The notes under the pieces are model-generated. The model saw only the letters and a program-made list of their open reading frames with translations. It was not told the origin of the DNA and did no database searches. Shown here in pieces: positions 47,072 through 59,800 of a DNA stretch of 64,000 nucleotides (position 1 is its first letter; each line of letters begins with the position of its first letter). A program made the translations under genes and the position numbers. The stretch is from the NCBI GenBank assembly GCA_020137815.1, contig CM035351.1, positions 7,368,315 to 7,432,314 on the forward strand, in the 5' to 3' direction. This stretch comes from Hormiphora californensis. Taxonomy: Eukaryota > Ctenophora > Tentaculata > Cydippida > Pleurobrachiidae.

Positions 47072-49099
47072 ATGGAAAATGAAATCTTCAATGAGCTCTT
47101 TAATACCTTCCTCTCGCCCGCTTCTACCATTGTAAGTTCTCCTTTGTTGAATAACTTACTCAGCAAGTAATGAACCAGGTTTATTGTCCGAGTACTGCTG
47201 GGCCTGCCAGGCCAATGCTCTTACAGTGCTGAGCAAGGCTCGCAATTTGTGTTGTCCAGTTTGTGTAGTTTGGGAAAGATGCACCCTGTGTTTTGTTGGC
47301 GCTTACACGCCGTGTTACAGGAGGACTGTTTGAAGAGTGTCAACTGGCTTACATCCGATAACTCATCTTCCTCTACAATGACTGGTGATAACAGACAACA
47401 ACCTGAGGCAGCTGATACAACTACCAGGGTGAAGGTTGAACAGTATGATGACTCGATTATAGGAATAGATCAAGATGATGATGATGATGACGATGATGAC
47501 CAGGTATACCAGGGTTTATCATAAACCTCTCTTTACGTGTCTGTCAGGCCAATGCTCTGACCACATAACAGTTCTCTCTCACGTGCTCCGTTACTCAACA
47601 AATCTGTACATGTTGAGTAAGTCACCAAATCTTTACATGTTTGTCAACTTGTTTGTCAACTTGCTCTGTCAACTTGCTCTGAATATTATCATTTCACTGG
47701 ATATCTCTAGTTATAATTTAACAATCTTGGTATCCCAAATAAAAAATATAAAATATGTCTTATACAAATTAAAAACAACAGCAGTTTTTAAGGTCTATAC
47801 ACATGTTTCATGGTGCCCCACGAGGAGGCACCAATCATCAGTAGTAAAATATGTCTTACTGTTTTTGTCAAAACTTCTTGCAGTTACCCCGAAGCCGACT
47901 GTAACTGGCCCAGTTGTATCTCGCTATAGAACCTATCTGTTGTTTCAATGTCAAATAATATTTTAGGAATGTAGTTGTTCATTTATTAGACTTCCATCCT
48001 GACAACTTGTATGACAGATGTTACCAACCCCTCCCTACTGAACAACCCATAAGGGGAATCCGGTAGACTTTTAACCCATAACGGCATAACTAAACATAAA
48101 GTATAAACTTTCTATTTGTGGTTACGGAACTGTACGGAAAGTAGTGAGCTCTGCAGTGCAACAACCACACACGTTCTCTCTCTATCCCTCTCTCTCTGTC
48201 TCCCCATGCCATTGTTCGAAACCCTCCATGGTACACGTATAATAATGCACACATGGTCGTGTAGCTCACGTCTCTATGCTCCTCTTTTGTACGTTTTCTG
48301 TGGTAGTCTGATAACTTCCCCCCCCCCTCATAACATCCGGAAACTTGTATACTATCGTCACGGTCTATCTATTGGAAACAATCCAAGTTTATCACTGTCA
48401 ATGCTCTGACAGTGTTGAGTAATAGTAATACTCTTCTTGTATTTTAGTATTACTACCAATAGTAACAACACTCGACTCAGATCATGATGCCGGTAGCAAA
48501 GCGACACAGAGTACACAGCAGCAGTGGCTACCAGAGTATTGATGACCCACTAGAAAACTCAATGCTATCATCAGATTCGCCCTCTAAACGCTACGATATA
48601 TCACTCCTGGAATGCCTTACTAAGAGCGAGGAACGGGCTATAAAGAAGGCACGGAGGAAGATAAAAAACAAGGTAAGAAATCTCCATTCATCCAAATTTT
48701 AATCTAGAACTCAAAATTTTACGATTTTTTTAACTTGTATGTAATATTATATCGGTACCCTGTTGTCAGTCAAAATAATGTCAAGTCATATAGGATACCC
48801 CCTAACTCTAACCTGTGTTGCAGATATCAGCTCAGGAGAGTCGTCGTAAAAAGAAGGAGTACATCGAGGGCCTGGAGAGGCGGGTAACGGTATTTTCCTC
48901 CGTGAATCAGGACCTGAAGAGCCGGTTATCGGAGTTAGAGGAAATAAACCGGGAGATGCAGGAGAAAATAATCTTACTTACATCGAAAAGAAGAACAGTG
49001 ACACAGAAACCAGTAGCTCGCCCACCACCTCCAGTACAATGTTGCACTGTGGCAACCCAGACAGATAGCATTGGACAGTTGAGGGGCAGTGAACTGTGA
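47072..49099 (+). CDS. CREB3/OASIS-like bZIP transcription factor lacking a membrane segment
   Basis: Four exons in phase 0: 47072-47131, 47321-47503, 48481-48672 and 48824-49099, giving 235 residues. The N-terminal half is acidic (VKVEQYDDSI, then nine Asp in a row), like an activation domain. [36 protein letters not shown] is the diagnostic CREB3-family extended basic region, split by an intron at KNK|ISA as in relatives. The zipper follows with L/F/L/L/M/L at heptad positions. The protein ends about 50 residues after the zipper in a Pro patch and ATQTDS. Family members are normally ER-anchored by a transmembrane helix soon after the zipper and released by S1P/S2P cleavage. None is present here, so this factor should be constitutively nuclear unless another 3' exon is used. 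AATAAATAAA follows near 49308. Confidence 0.85.
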
Positions 49100-49499
49100 A
49101 CTTTAGTCATGATATTATATCATCAGTGATTTATGGTGCTGGTCTTGTTGAGTCATGTTTGCTTGCTGGGCGAGAATATATTGTGTGAGTGAGGGATGGG
49201 GAAGTGTACCTCAAGGTACACTATCAGAACAAGAGTTTCATGAAACTTCACGTGAAACAGTTTCAGAGAAATTAAAACAGAAGAATTTTGCTAAGTAAAC
49301 GTGTTGAATAAATAAAAACAGGGCCAGATTATCAGACATATATATGTTTCACTGATCACACAGCGGCGGGGATCTATTGAGTCAGGGGTGCGGGCGTCCC
49401 GGACTCATTGTCTCTAACAGAAATCAAGAATCAGAAGATATATCTTTTAAATATTATTTGTCACACACTGCCTAAACACAATAATACACAGCATGACAC

Positions 49500-52043
49500 T
49501 CAGGGCTTGTTATTTTCTCTTATCTGATTGTTTTCTCTGTTTTCTTTAACTTTAAAAGCAACTGTCTTCCCTACCCACGTCTCTCCCTTTTTATCCCTCC
49601 TCGGTATCGGTCGGTACTTCAGGTACCGGGGTTTCGGGAAGGCAACCTGCACGGCTGATTGGAGGATCATCTGGTGAAGTCTACTGACAAGTAAAGGTGC
49701 CGGGCCGTCCGAGGGGAGCTTATAATAGTTACACAAATACACCAGAGATCGCTCCTTCAGTAGTAGGATATCTTGCAGTGCAATGTTTTTTAGTGGCCCT
49801 GATATTTGGTAGACTTGTTTCCGTTTATCCAAACTATCCTCCTCCGCTCCAGAGCCCTCATCATCTGCTAGACACGATGTAGTTCGTTTTCGGCCCCGTT
49901 TTCTGGAGGAGGACGAGGAGGAAGGTCGCCGGACACGCCCAGATTTACTGCTCCCGGCTGGGCCCCGGTGTTATAGGAGGGAGGAGGTGGTGGTATAGAG
50001 GTGTTTTTAGGCCACGATACGACCTGATTTTAGACCGTGTAATGCACAGAATAGGGGTGAGTTTCTTAACCTGAACCTCACACGCCTCTTGAAGATGGAA
50101 CAGAGGAGAGACATGGGAAATAGGGAAGAAGGGTTCATGACCGGATGGAAATGTCTTTCTTCGTTTACTGCTCTTAGGGCCAGGTCTGCTAAAGAAGACC
50201 TTGTCCATGAATGTGGAAACAGTGTCACTGTCATCAATATCAGTTATGACGTCATCATTCAGAATGTCCGCAGGGGTTATCACATCGTCAATAAATGTCA
50301 CTGCAACATCCGGTACAAGTGGTTTACTGGGGGTATTTTCTGGTAACCTCCTTTTCAGCCCAAATCCAGTCCATGGTTTCTTATTTTTTGATTGATCTCC
50401 CCATATGTTTTTTGATTGATCTTTCCGTACTTTTTTGTTTTTTGATCGACACCTCTCAACTTTCTTGTTTCTCAAAAGACCCATATCCTCGGATTCCGAT
50501 CCATATACAACTTTGTAGCCCGGTACATCCATACCGTCCTGTGGATTATCTGGTACCACATCCTCCTCGAGTATCGTAGCAACCTCATCCGACACCTCTA
50601 GTGGGCCTCTATCCTCCAGTGAACCTCTGATATAAGAACGCGAACGGGTTTCAAGAAATTTAGGAACTTCCACAATCTCTGTGTCAGCGCCCTCCACTAT
50701 TTCTGTAATGAAGGTTTCAAAAGATCCCGGTGAACTGAGTGAGCTGTCAGAACCATCATCATCATCATCATGGATACGACAATTTTTATCAATCTCTTGC
50801 AGTGGATCAAATATAGGAGGACTAGGCTGAGTAGGGGGTGATTTAGTATCCATCTCTTGAACATGATTTATTGCAGGAGATTCGGGCCGGGAGGGAGATG
50901 GCTTAGTATCCATTTCTTCGGTTGGATTTAAGGTTGGAGATCCGGGCCTGGAAGGGGATGATTTTGTATCCATATCTTGAAGAGGAGAAACATGCGGACT
51001 CGGAAAGGGGGATATTTCTGGTTCCTGCTTTGGCACTGTCCTAGGAATGATAGGTGTAGGTGGGTCATACACAGGAGATCCAGGACACTCCAGCATCTCA
51101 TCCTCTGCTTCATTCGTGGTGGAGTCTGCAGCAGTAACTGTAATATCTGGCCGTGAATTGTTACACTCTGGAGGGTCTACTAATGGAGTCTCTTGTGGCA
51201 AATTACCCCAAATGTTGTTGAATAGGGATGCCAAGTTGGGCTTCCTCTTGCCCTCTCCTTTTATTTTGACAGGAAGCTTCGGTGGTCCTTCACTAGGAGC
51301 TTTCCGCTGAACATATTTAGCAACGCCATTCTTATTGCCAAGCGGTTTCTCAAGCAACAAATCAGCATCAACATTAATCGCTTTGGCTGTTTTGGAAAAG
51401 GAAAAGAACTGCCCCGGCTCAGCTGAGTGCCGGCTGGACTTGGGTAAGGGAGCAGTAAAGTCTTCCAAAACAGTGTCCGGGTACCGGGTACAAGATCGCC
51501 GCGAGGAACCAGTTCCATTTACAGCTGCTTTCTTTGGCTGATAGAACAAACTCCTTTCCGTTGAAGTAAAGTCGCTCGGCCCAAAGATATCACCCGGCTG
51601 AAAAGTCTTTTGAAATTTGGTTTTGTTGCGGGATTTGGTTTTGTTGATGGGCTTGAGGGCTTCACAGGACCCTATAACGTTCTCAGCTCGAGATGGGTGT
51701 GATGATCTATCATCTAACTTTCGTCTCTTGCCTTTCTGAAATGTGAGTATGCGTTAGGGAAAAGAAATGGAGATGAAATAAATGGGGATATATCATTTTG
51801 AATGACACATGCACAGTGTACACACTATTTATTGCAGGTAGTACACAGTACACACAGAATGTACAGTCAGTACACTGAAATAAAACACTGAGAGTCTACA
51901 TGTGGGCCCGCTTTGTTGCGCGAAGTCTGTGATGGTTGTCATGTTATTTTGTCGCCGCGCGTTACGTCACCGTATACCTGGGAGGGTTTGGTGGTCGTAG
52001 TTGTGTGCCCGTTGTTCTGGCGGTGTTTCGGAGGTCGTCCCAT
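49500..52043 (-). CDS. Large nuclear protein with AT-hook-like start and SAP-like end
   Basis: Three exons: 51978-52043, 50024-51735 and 49500-49902, giving 726 residues. The first exon starts MGRPPKHRQN, with the GRPPK core of an AT-hook. The second begins KGKRRKLDD, a basic nuclear-localisation-like stretch. The long middle is disordered, with three repeated Pro/Ser units (MDTKxxPSRPxSPxxN type), acidic patches and several D-D-V-I-T segments. The last exon starts KRGRKRTT and contains LVYLCNYYKLPSDGPAPLLVSRL, similar to a SAP DNA-binding motif. The last intron (donor CAG|GTCGTA, acceptor after TCCTCCTCCAG) is needed to bridge two frames and is phase-consistent. I do not recognise the protein; a chromatin or DNA-repair role is possible but unproven. 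Its start codon lies 94 bp after the stop of the upstream receptor gene, and a good acceptor sits six bases before it. Confidence 0.7.
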
Positions 52044-52137
52044 CCTCTTTCTGGTAGGGTAGAAATAGAGGGTTAGAGGGATATAAAACATCTCTATACA
52101 TTGAAAGAGTGCAGTCAGGGAACTATCAAGGGAGTTG

Positions 52138-53356
52138 TCAGTTGGCCGTTGCGGACCAAAAGTTGGTCGGCCGGCCAGCCGCGATTTGGCTCTTGAATTA
52201 AAAAAATTCTTTTCGTATACTGGATCTACACAGCTACCAAGTTTCAACTTTCACTATACCACAAACTGTGTCTACAATTTTGGGCCAATACTCGTTAACC
52301 ACACACACCAGGTACCCAATTGCAGAGGCAAAGATTCTGTACCTGTTTATTCTCTGCTCCCTTTGAAGGGAGTCGAGAGGTTTCTCTATCAGCGATTCTC
52401 ATTTTCTGTCTCCTACCCGCCAGTGCCTCGGTGAGATAATACACCCCGGGATTTACTACACACAGGAAACTGGGGAGGATAACAAAGAAGGTAGTTCCAC
52501 CCCATTTAAAGGCCTCCCACTGCCAGAATGTTGGCGGGGGTAGCACCACTATCTCTGTATCGACCCTCCCCCATAATAACATGCAGCAGATAATATAGAA
52601 CAGAAGGTTCAAAGTGTGAACCAAACTTCCGATATTCATCAGGATTATCCGAGTGGTAATTTTAGACCGATCCCTAGGATGGCTAGAGGATTGGTTTCCC
52701 TCGGACATTGATCCGAGATGAATGATAGTTAGAACAATGAAAACCAGGCCAACACACTGGAACATTGATGGGCAGGGAGAGATTCATTAAGCGAGATGTT
52801 AGAGATGCAATAGGGTTGACAGATCCTTCTTCTATTTTAATGCTCGTAAAGGGATTCGTATTGTGAGTCAGTACAATCACGGGCAGCCAGTGTAGGTTGA
52901 CAGTGTTAATTGAGTTGATACAACTGGTAATGACAATCTGGGCCAGGGACACACAGGAATATAGCGCAAAGAAATACTTCTTAGGTTGCTCTCTAAATGG
53001 GAATCTCAGTTGAAAGAACCGTGCGACTAGCATGACTGCAGTTAGCAGGTTAGGGATTAGGATACTACCAGTGAGAATGACGGAGTATATCTTGTCTCCC
53101 AGGGTAGGTTCCACCATCCTCATCACTGGAGGGTGGGAGAATATAGACGATGGCTGCATAGATATGAATGATGCTGGTTGTCAGATTTAGAAAGGCGATA
53201 ATGGAGCTAGGTTACTCTATGGATGGTATAGGGAGGGCCCAGGTGCCGGTACATAACGGGTGGGTTGAGTATCACAGAGGCAAACCCACACACCATCACG
53301 AATAGAAATATTCCAAAGTCTGGAAAACTCGTTCCTCCTTCTGAATGCATGGACAT
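52138..53356 (-). CDS. Second seven-transmembrane receptor-like gene, 5' frames uncertain
   Basis: TM1 (FGIFLFVMVCGFASVILN) lies at 53210-53356 and TM2 (IIAFLNLTTSIIHIYAAIVYIL) just below it, one frame away. TM3 onward lies at 52875-53130 in a third frame, which suggests two one-base shifts or unusual introns. From TM3 the structure is clean. An intron at 52757-52874 joins LHWLPVI to CVGLVFIVLT (TM5). TM6 and TM7 follow, TM7 ending VVNPGVYYLTE (NPxxY-like). A last intron from the CAG donor near 52340 leads to an exon ending at TGA 52138-52140. TM3 ends ARFFQLRFPF, so no DRY motif. It is an orphan rhodopsin-fold receptor, either a real gene with sequence errors or a recent pseudogene. Confidence 0.6.
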
Positions 53357-54836
53357 GGCTGCAGCTACTGTCAAACTTAGATTTAACTATGTGCCTTTCG
53401 TACACAAATCTAGAATGGTTCCAAATCAAGAGAGTGAGAGACAGAGGGAGTGAGAAAGGGGAGGGAGAGAGTGTGGGAAAGGGATCCGTGGAATAAATAT
53501 TACGAAAGCCCGCTGTATGGAAAGATATCAAACCCAAACTTGACTGAGAGAGGAACTAAGAATCTAGAAACTTGGAATTCCAACAAGCTACATAACAAGT
53601 TAGGGCTCATAACATGCCGGGTCGAAGTGAACATTACTATATGAGGGTGTGTTATAATACAAGCACAGAGGTTTTACTGGGAGCAGGTGTGTGTCTATCG
53701 TCTAATGACAAAACCCAGAAGGCACTGCCTTCAAGGCAGATCTGTAGCTGTTGTATAGGAAAGGAGAGTTCATTTCTCTGTTTCTAAGACTACAACAAAC
53801 CAACGACCACAAAAGAGAGTTAACTTTAACTCGAATCGCTGAAATCTCTTAAATCTCCCACATAATTACTGGAGGCCATTTTCAACAGGCTAGGATGCAG
53901 TAAGTATGAAATGACTCATAGTTACCACATTCTACTATACTGTCGCCCCACTGTCGCTAAGAACCTCCGCCCCAATGATAACAGAAAAAACAGAAACGAA
54001 AAAAACATCCATTAGAAAAATCTACAATTCAAACTACAAAATTGATCTCGGAGATTTAAATTTTCATTGTCTCCGGTCAAGCTTGATCAAGTATCCTCAT
54101 GAAACTCTGATACTAAAACTTGAAAATACCTTACTCTCGTTAATTAAGCTCGCATATTTCAAGAAACTTTTTTTCTAGGAAACTACAGGTGTAAGCAATC
54201 CAAAAACAAAAAGAATTTCTTCTTTATCAAGAAACTAAACAAGTTAGGGGTGTTCTATTTTGTTGTGGTGTCTCTGAATTGTGTGATCTACAATTGAAAA
54301 ATTTCTTATAAAAAAGTTTCTTACTAAAGCGTTTCTTAAAAAACGAGAGTAAGGTAGGTGCTTGATAAAATGAAAATGCTATTTTTCAAAGCTGACACAA
54401 CTCTTTTGAAACTTGGTTTTCACTATGTTTAACTCACATGATTTAGATGGGGAACGTCTTCTCGATACATGTAGGATATCCATTATCTAGAGGGGAGTAG
54501 TGAGAGATTTAGATTGAATAAAGGAACTACAATTTCAAAGAGGGGAAACGAGGCCATTATAATATGAATGGGTCACGCCAAACTTATAAACGTTTTGTAA
54601 AAATCAAACTAGCAATAATGAATAAGTTAAATACCTATTATATGGAAATAATTTTTTTCACCCACTCAAAAAACCTAAATACTAAACTGGTTCAACATTT
54701 GAATACAGTTCTTCTAATATATTCCACTCGATTTTAATATTCTCTCAATCCCTGTTGATCACTTCCATGCTAATATCTAGCTCTATCCGCCTATTCAACA
54801 CACCGACTACATTTCAATTTCAGCGTCCCTAATATT
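53357..54836. other. Intergenic, no gene recognised
   Basis: AT-rich, with the upstream flank of the receptor gene and the downstream flank of the carrier gene. No supported exon. Confidence 0.45.
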
Positions 54837-55809
54837 TCAATAAACTGCCTGCTCCTTCGCTGTAAAATATTCCTTGAACGCCTCAAAAGTTGTAATGAAT
54901 ATTGTACACGAGGGAATAACTTTTGTCATTCGCGGAATGAGCCCCACGAACAACCCTCTAAACCCCTGCGTCTCTGTCACGTGTGCAAGTTGTTGTATCA
55001 GTCCTCGGTTCCCAACCTCACTCTCCCCAACCCCGATACTAGACTGAACTTGTGTCTTTGCAAGGTCAAAAGGATGGGAGATGAGGGTGGCAACTAACCC
55101 GCCCGTTACCGCCCCTCCCACATTGCTGAGCACAGTTCCATGGTGTGCTAGACGGAGTTTAACGCGCTCCTGTAAATACCAGTAGACCGCTGTAAAAGGG
55201 ATATCACGGAGAAGCTGGGCACGGGACCCATCCCACAGAGATCGCCTTCCATTTAATGAGATGTGCCGCTTTATTGATTCCTTTAGTTTCCCATAGTCAA
55301 GTTGATTCTCACTCTGAGCTTTGGTTCTTACCATCTCGATAGGAGAAAATACAGCTACATTGATGGAACGGGATAGCACCCCCGATATAGATGGAACTAT
55401 AGGATGCCACTTTCTCCCTGACAAAATCCTTGCCCCTGTTTCTCATGTAGTCAAAAGAGGTAAAATAGAGAACAGCAGAGGGGACTATCATGAGAAGGGT
55501 GGGGGTGACCCCATTCCACAGTGCAAATACCCCCTCAGTCCTTGATATCCTAACTGCTGCATCCCATGTCCCCGTGTACATTACCTTTTGACAAATTCCC
55601 CTGTATACTACTTGCGGTGGGTGGGCGTGCCCGCAACTGACACATACATCGTCCAGGACGCCCTTACAGTACCGGTAGTAACACTCCTTGTTATGGGTAT
55701 GGAGAGACTGGGCGATCAGACGGGTTTTTAGGACATCAAAGGGTGTAGCTAGGAGGGCGACAAGGAGGCCCCCTGTGCCCGTTGCAATGACGTGTTCATG
55801 GGGTCGCAT
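54837..55809 (-). pseudogene. Intronless SLC25A39/40-like mitochondrial carrier with one frameshift
   Basis: Mitochondrial inner-membrane carrier of the SLC25A39/40 type (glutathione importers). All three carrier signatures are visible: PFDVLKTRL, SPIEMVRTK and PFDLAKTQV. The first matrix loop has the Cys-rich segment CYYRYCKGVLDDVCVSC, typical of this subfamily, followed by TEGVFALWNGVTPTLLM. The first 125 residues lie in one frame and the rest in another. The switch is in KDFVREK|WHPIVPSISG, and removing one A from GAGAAAGTGG would restore the frame. No intron is present, unlike all other multi-domain genes here. This suggests a retrocopy, either decayed or with a one-base assembly error. 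No poly-A tract marks its 3' side. Total length, about 323 residues, fits the family. Confidence 0.8.
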
Positions 55810-56113
55810 GGTAGTGAAGTCTGATCTCTCTTATCATATCCAGCTAGCTATAACGGGGGTTAGGAAGTAGAGTTAGTATATAGGAGGAAAACAAACGTTC
55901 TCTCTCTCTCCCTCTCTCTCACTCTCTTTCTCTATCTTTCTCTCTCTCACTCTTTCTATCTATTTTGTTTGTGCGTGTCACACACTTTGTTTATCACGCA
56001 ATATCACGCCACCCTCCTCTCTCTCTCTCATTTGGCCAGTAGTGGCGAGAGTTGTTACGCGACGGCTGTTACCGGAATTAGCTGTAGTCGCATCAGGAGA
56101 GACGGGAGAGAGA

Positions 56114-56202
<89 letters not shown>

Positions 56203-56832
56203 GTAAATAGGCTAGTTAATTTGTTAGCAACCCCCGCGATGCAATTTGTCTTGTTTGCTCCACACGGCAGCTTCATCTCGCGCCACGATCACCTCATCCC
56301 AAGCATGTCCTGAAATGATCTAACACTTTCGTCTCTCTATCTCTATAGAATCTATCTCTCTATCTCTCTATCTCTCTTTCTCTCTCTTTCTCTTCCTGTT
56401 TAAATATCGTGTGATCATCATTGAATCGATGTGTTTTGAGGCAACAGTTGGCCACTGCCCCACCTTTCTTAACTCAACAGCACGAGGACTATTACGGCAG
56501 TTTGTTGAAGGGGAGTAACCCCTCTTCCTGGGTCTAAATTTTATCTAACTGCCCAAAATCCAAATTTGTGTCAGATAAGGACATGTCTTATTATTATTAT
56601 TATCTAAACTTTTGGACTCAATCTTTGCTGAGCGGCCGGCTTTCTCTAGTTTCTGCAGCTGCTGCAACTCCTAACATTCCTCCCTTTATAATTAGCAATA
56701 ACAAGAATCCAACAAGTAATATATTCCTGCCACGAGTGTTGGATGTCTAAATAGGATTAGGAGATAGGAAGAACAAAATAAAACAGAGGAAGAGTGATTT
56801 TATCCCTGCCTTCTCGCTGCTGCTCCTGCGAC
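55810..56832. other. Intergenic with GA/CT satellites
   Basis: CT-rich at 55895-55960 and a (GA)n tract at 56103-56199. Divergent promoters of the carrier copy and the glypican-like gene would lie here. No TATA box assigned. Confidence 0.45.
56103..56199. repeat. GA microsatellite
   Basis: Nearly pure (GA)n of about 95 bp. Confidence 0.97.
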
Positions 56833-59800
56833 ATGTTTATACTGCTGACTCTCTTCGCTAACTTAGTTCACCAAATAGAAGGTATCGCGTGTTTGATATT
56901 TACATCTTGATCCCTCTGGATTGATCTTCATTTGATATTATATGGATCCCTTTGAACACTGAAGTATATCACATGTAGAACAATATATCACTTCTCTCCA
57001 CAATGCCCTTGATATCGTTGTTCTTGTTCCAATGCTGTTTGATTCTCTCTACCTTAATTTGGATTTCAGGAGCCTCAGGGTGCAGAGAGTTGAAGAAGGA
57101 GTACCCCAGCTACCGGATACGATTACGTCCCCTTAGAGATTCAAATGGTAGGAATTGCTTGAATTGTTCATACTTTATTTTTTCCCTGCCCGGGTGAATG
57201 CCGAAGGCATTCACCCGGATGCCTTTTTACTTTGTAAAAAGGCATAGCAGGGTTAGAATTCGAAAACGACATTTTGGTATACTAACTAATCGGTAGAGGG
57301 ACCATTTTGGTCACACTTTCGTTGCGAGGGGCAACCCGGTACCACCCAGTGTACTCAGCGTAGCAACTGAGCCGCGCACACAACAACAAGCTGCTCCTTT
57401 ATCAAAACTTACAACGACACAGTTTGATGGACGTGTATGCGCGCGCCACTCAACACAACATGAATAGCGCTGCCGCGTGTTACATACACATTGTCATCTT
57501 GCGAGTGGAGTGTGAGAGGTTAGATAAGTAGTTAAGTTGGAATGTCAAAAGCTGGTTAGCAAGTGTCATGTGAGTAAACTAAGCTATGTGAGAAGTATAC
57601 TGACAGCTAGATCGTAATTAGTATGCATCTCACATTACATTATGACCAAGCCCTGATCCTGTTGACAGTGACACGTGAAACGGGACGGCAGGGAAACACA
57701 GCATTATGAATACATAATGCAATGATTCTTGTTATTCACGGAAACAGTGTCAAGCGACTCAACGAATTGCATCAAATTGTTTGTTACATTTCACTGATTT
57801 GATGTAACCTAGCTTTGTACTGTTTATAATGTCGGTTTCAGACATTTGTTTATATAGTTCATGTACCACAACCTGTAATTATTAAGCTGCTCCTGTACCT
57901 GTTCTCCCTCCCCCAGGAACGTGTGCAATAGATAAATCATGCTGCAATGAGGATGTAGAGAGAGCTGTGAGAGCGGAATCCCTGGTGAAGATGAAACGAG
58001 TTGTACAAAGGGAGGTGGACAGTGCTCGATCTAGTGTACAGTTTATCAAATCACAGGCAGAAGGTTAACAATTCCCTGACATGACGTTCTACATAGTAGA
58101 CAACCCTAAATGGGGTATCTTTTTCTGGCACATTCCCAAATTCTATCTCCTGCAAGTAAATCTCCAGCTCACACAGTCCCCTCCTACTCAGGTAACACAA
58201 AGCGTATGATGAAGGAGCTATTCCCGGCTGACATGGCAGCCCACATTAACGTGGAGCAGGTAGCGGATATAGTGTGGAGATACAGTGTTGGTGAGATCAC
58301 TGCAGTGGACCTCCTAATTGAGGGTGCCATAGCGGCCATGTTTACCGAGCAAGCAGAGGAGAGTGTGAGGGCCACGGCGGAGTGTGTCATGAGTGAGCTA
58401 ACTAAAACTGCCCCTGATGCTTTTGGACAGATCACCGGTATTGTCGATGGTAAGTGTGGAGATTTGGTATGGTAACGCTCCTTTACATTTGGGTGGGGCA
58501 CAGAGAGCGGCCGAGCGGGTCGAAGAAGGCAACAGGGTTCAGCTAGTTAGCATCATTCTGGATCCACTCGTTGAAATTGTAACCCTTTCAGATGTACTGA
58601 AAGCTCCCAGAACTTTTGGAAGAGGGCTACAAGTAGCAGAATCATTACTGTTGGCCGTGGAGAATACTGAACTCTCTTCAGTGTGCAACTACGATGAGTT
58701 GTTTGGTTGTCAGAAGTGTGGAATCAAACTGCCTAACCCATGTCGGGCCAGCTGTGTGTCTAGTGCTAGGAGTTGCCTCCTTGAGATCAATGCTATTACT
58801 CCCCTCTGGATGGTATGGGTTGATAGGTAAATATATCCTTTCATCAGTCCTCACTATCTCTTACCTTAATCAACCCTCCCAGAGCCGCACAACCCTTCTA
58901 TTCTATTCCCCTACTTTCTCTAACAACTAATACACACCCCTGTTCAGTATTGCATCGCTGACGGATGCCTTGGTGCTAATGAAGGACATTCCAATTGATC
59001 CGGAGAGCATCGTGGATGAGGATACCATAGCAACCATCACTAGGGACATCATGGGCTCCATGGGAAACGCAAATTACCAGAAGGTATGCTTTTTGGCTTT
59101 GGTGTTTATACATGTATCGAGTTACAAAGTTTCAAGATAAACTCACACCCTTGTTTCCTCCCCCTCCCAGTGCTTGGCAAGCAAACGACTAAAAAGGAGA
59201 GCCACCAGACCAACTAAACACAAGGAGGAGCCAGGATATTATATTCCCGGGAGGCGTGTAAGACGAGATTTCTCGGAGGGTGACATGTTAAAGTTGTCCT
59301 TGGAGGGGAATTTTGTAGAGTACGATATGGAGAGGGGCATGTGCAGAGATGCTACTTCAGACTCACAGTAGGTTAACAAGTGTGTGATTGATTCACCTGT
59401 CACTGTGTCATAAAGTATGAATAATTGATCCTTATTCGGGAGATGAATCACACGACACCCAAAATAATATATAATCAATTGATTGACAGGAGGCTGCATA
59501 CAAACTTTGTACGCCTCTCCATCTCACAATCATCACTCAGGTGCTGGCTGGGAGACAGGATAGGTGATGTTGACGATGCAATGTTGACTCAACTCCAGGA
59601 GAGTGAGAGGATAACTAAAGCCTATAGGTCTGGTACTGACATGGTGAGCGGTGTTATACACGGATATGCGGCCACCGTTAATATTGTCATTGCAGAGGTA
59701 CGAAACTAGAGTTAGAACAACTTGACCTGTGACCAATCATCGCCATGTATCTTTTTGTTTAACACATTTTTTAGTTCATTTTAGTATTTGAATAACACGT

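Noticed and set aside
47870-47966. Possible extra bZIP exon after GCAG at 47882
   Set aside because: Its frame does not fit phase 0 from the previous exon at an evident acceptor, and the exons at 47503 and 48481 join directly in phase.
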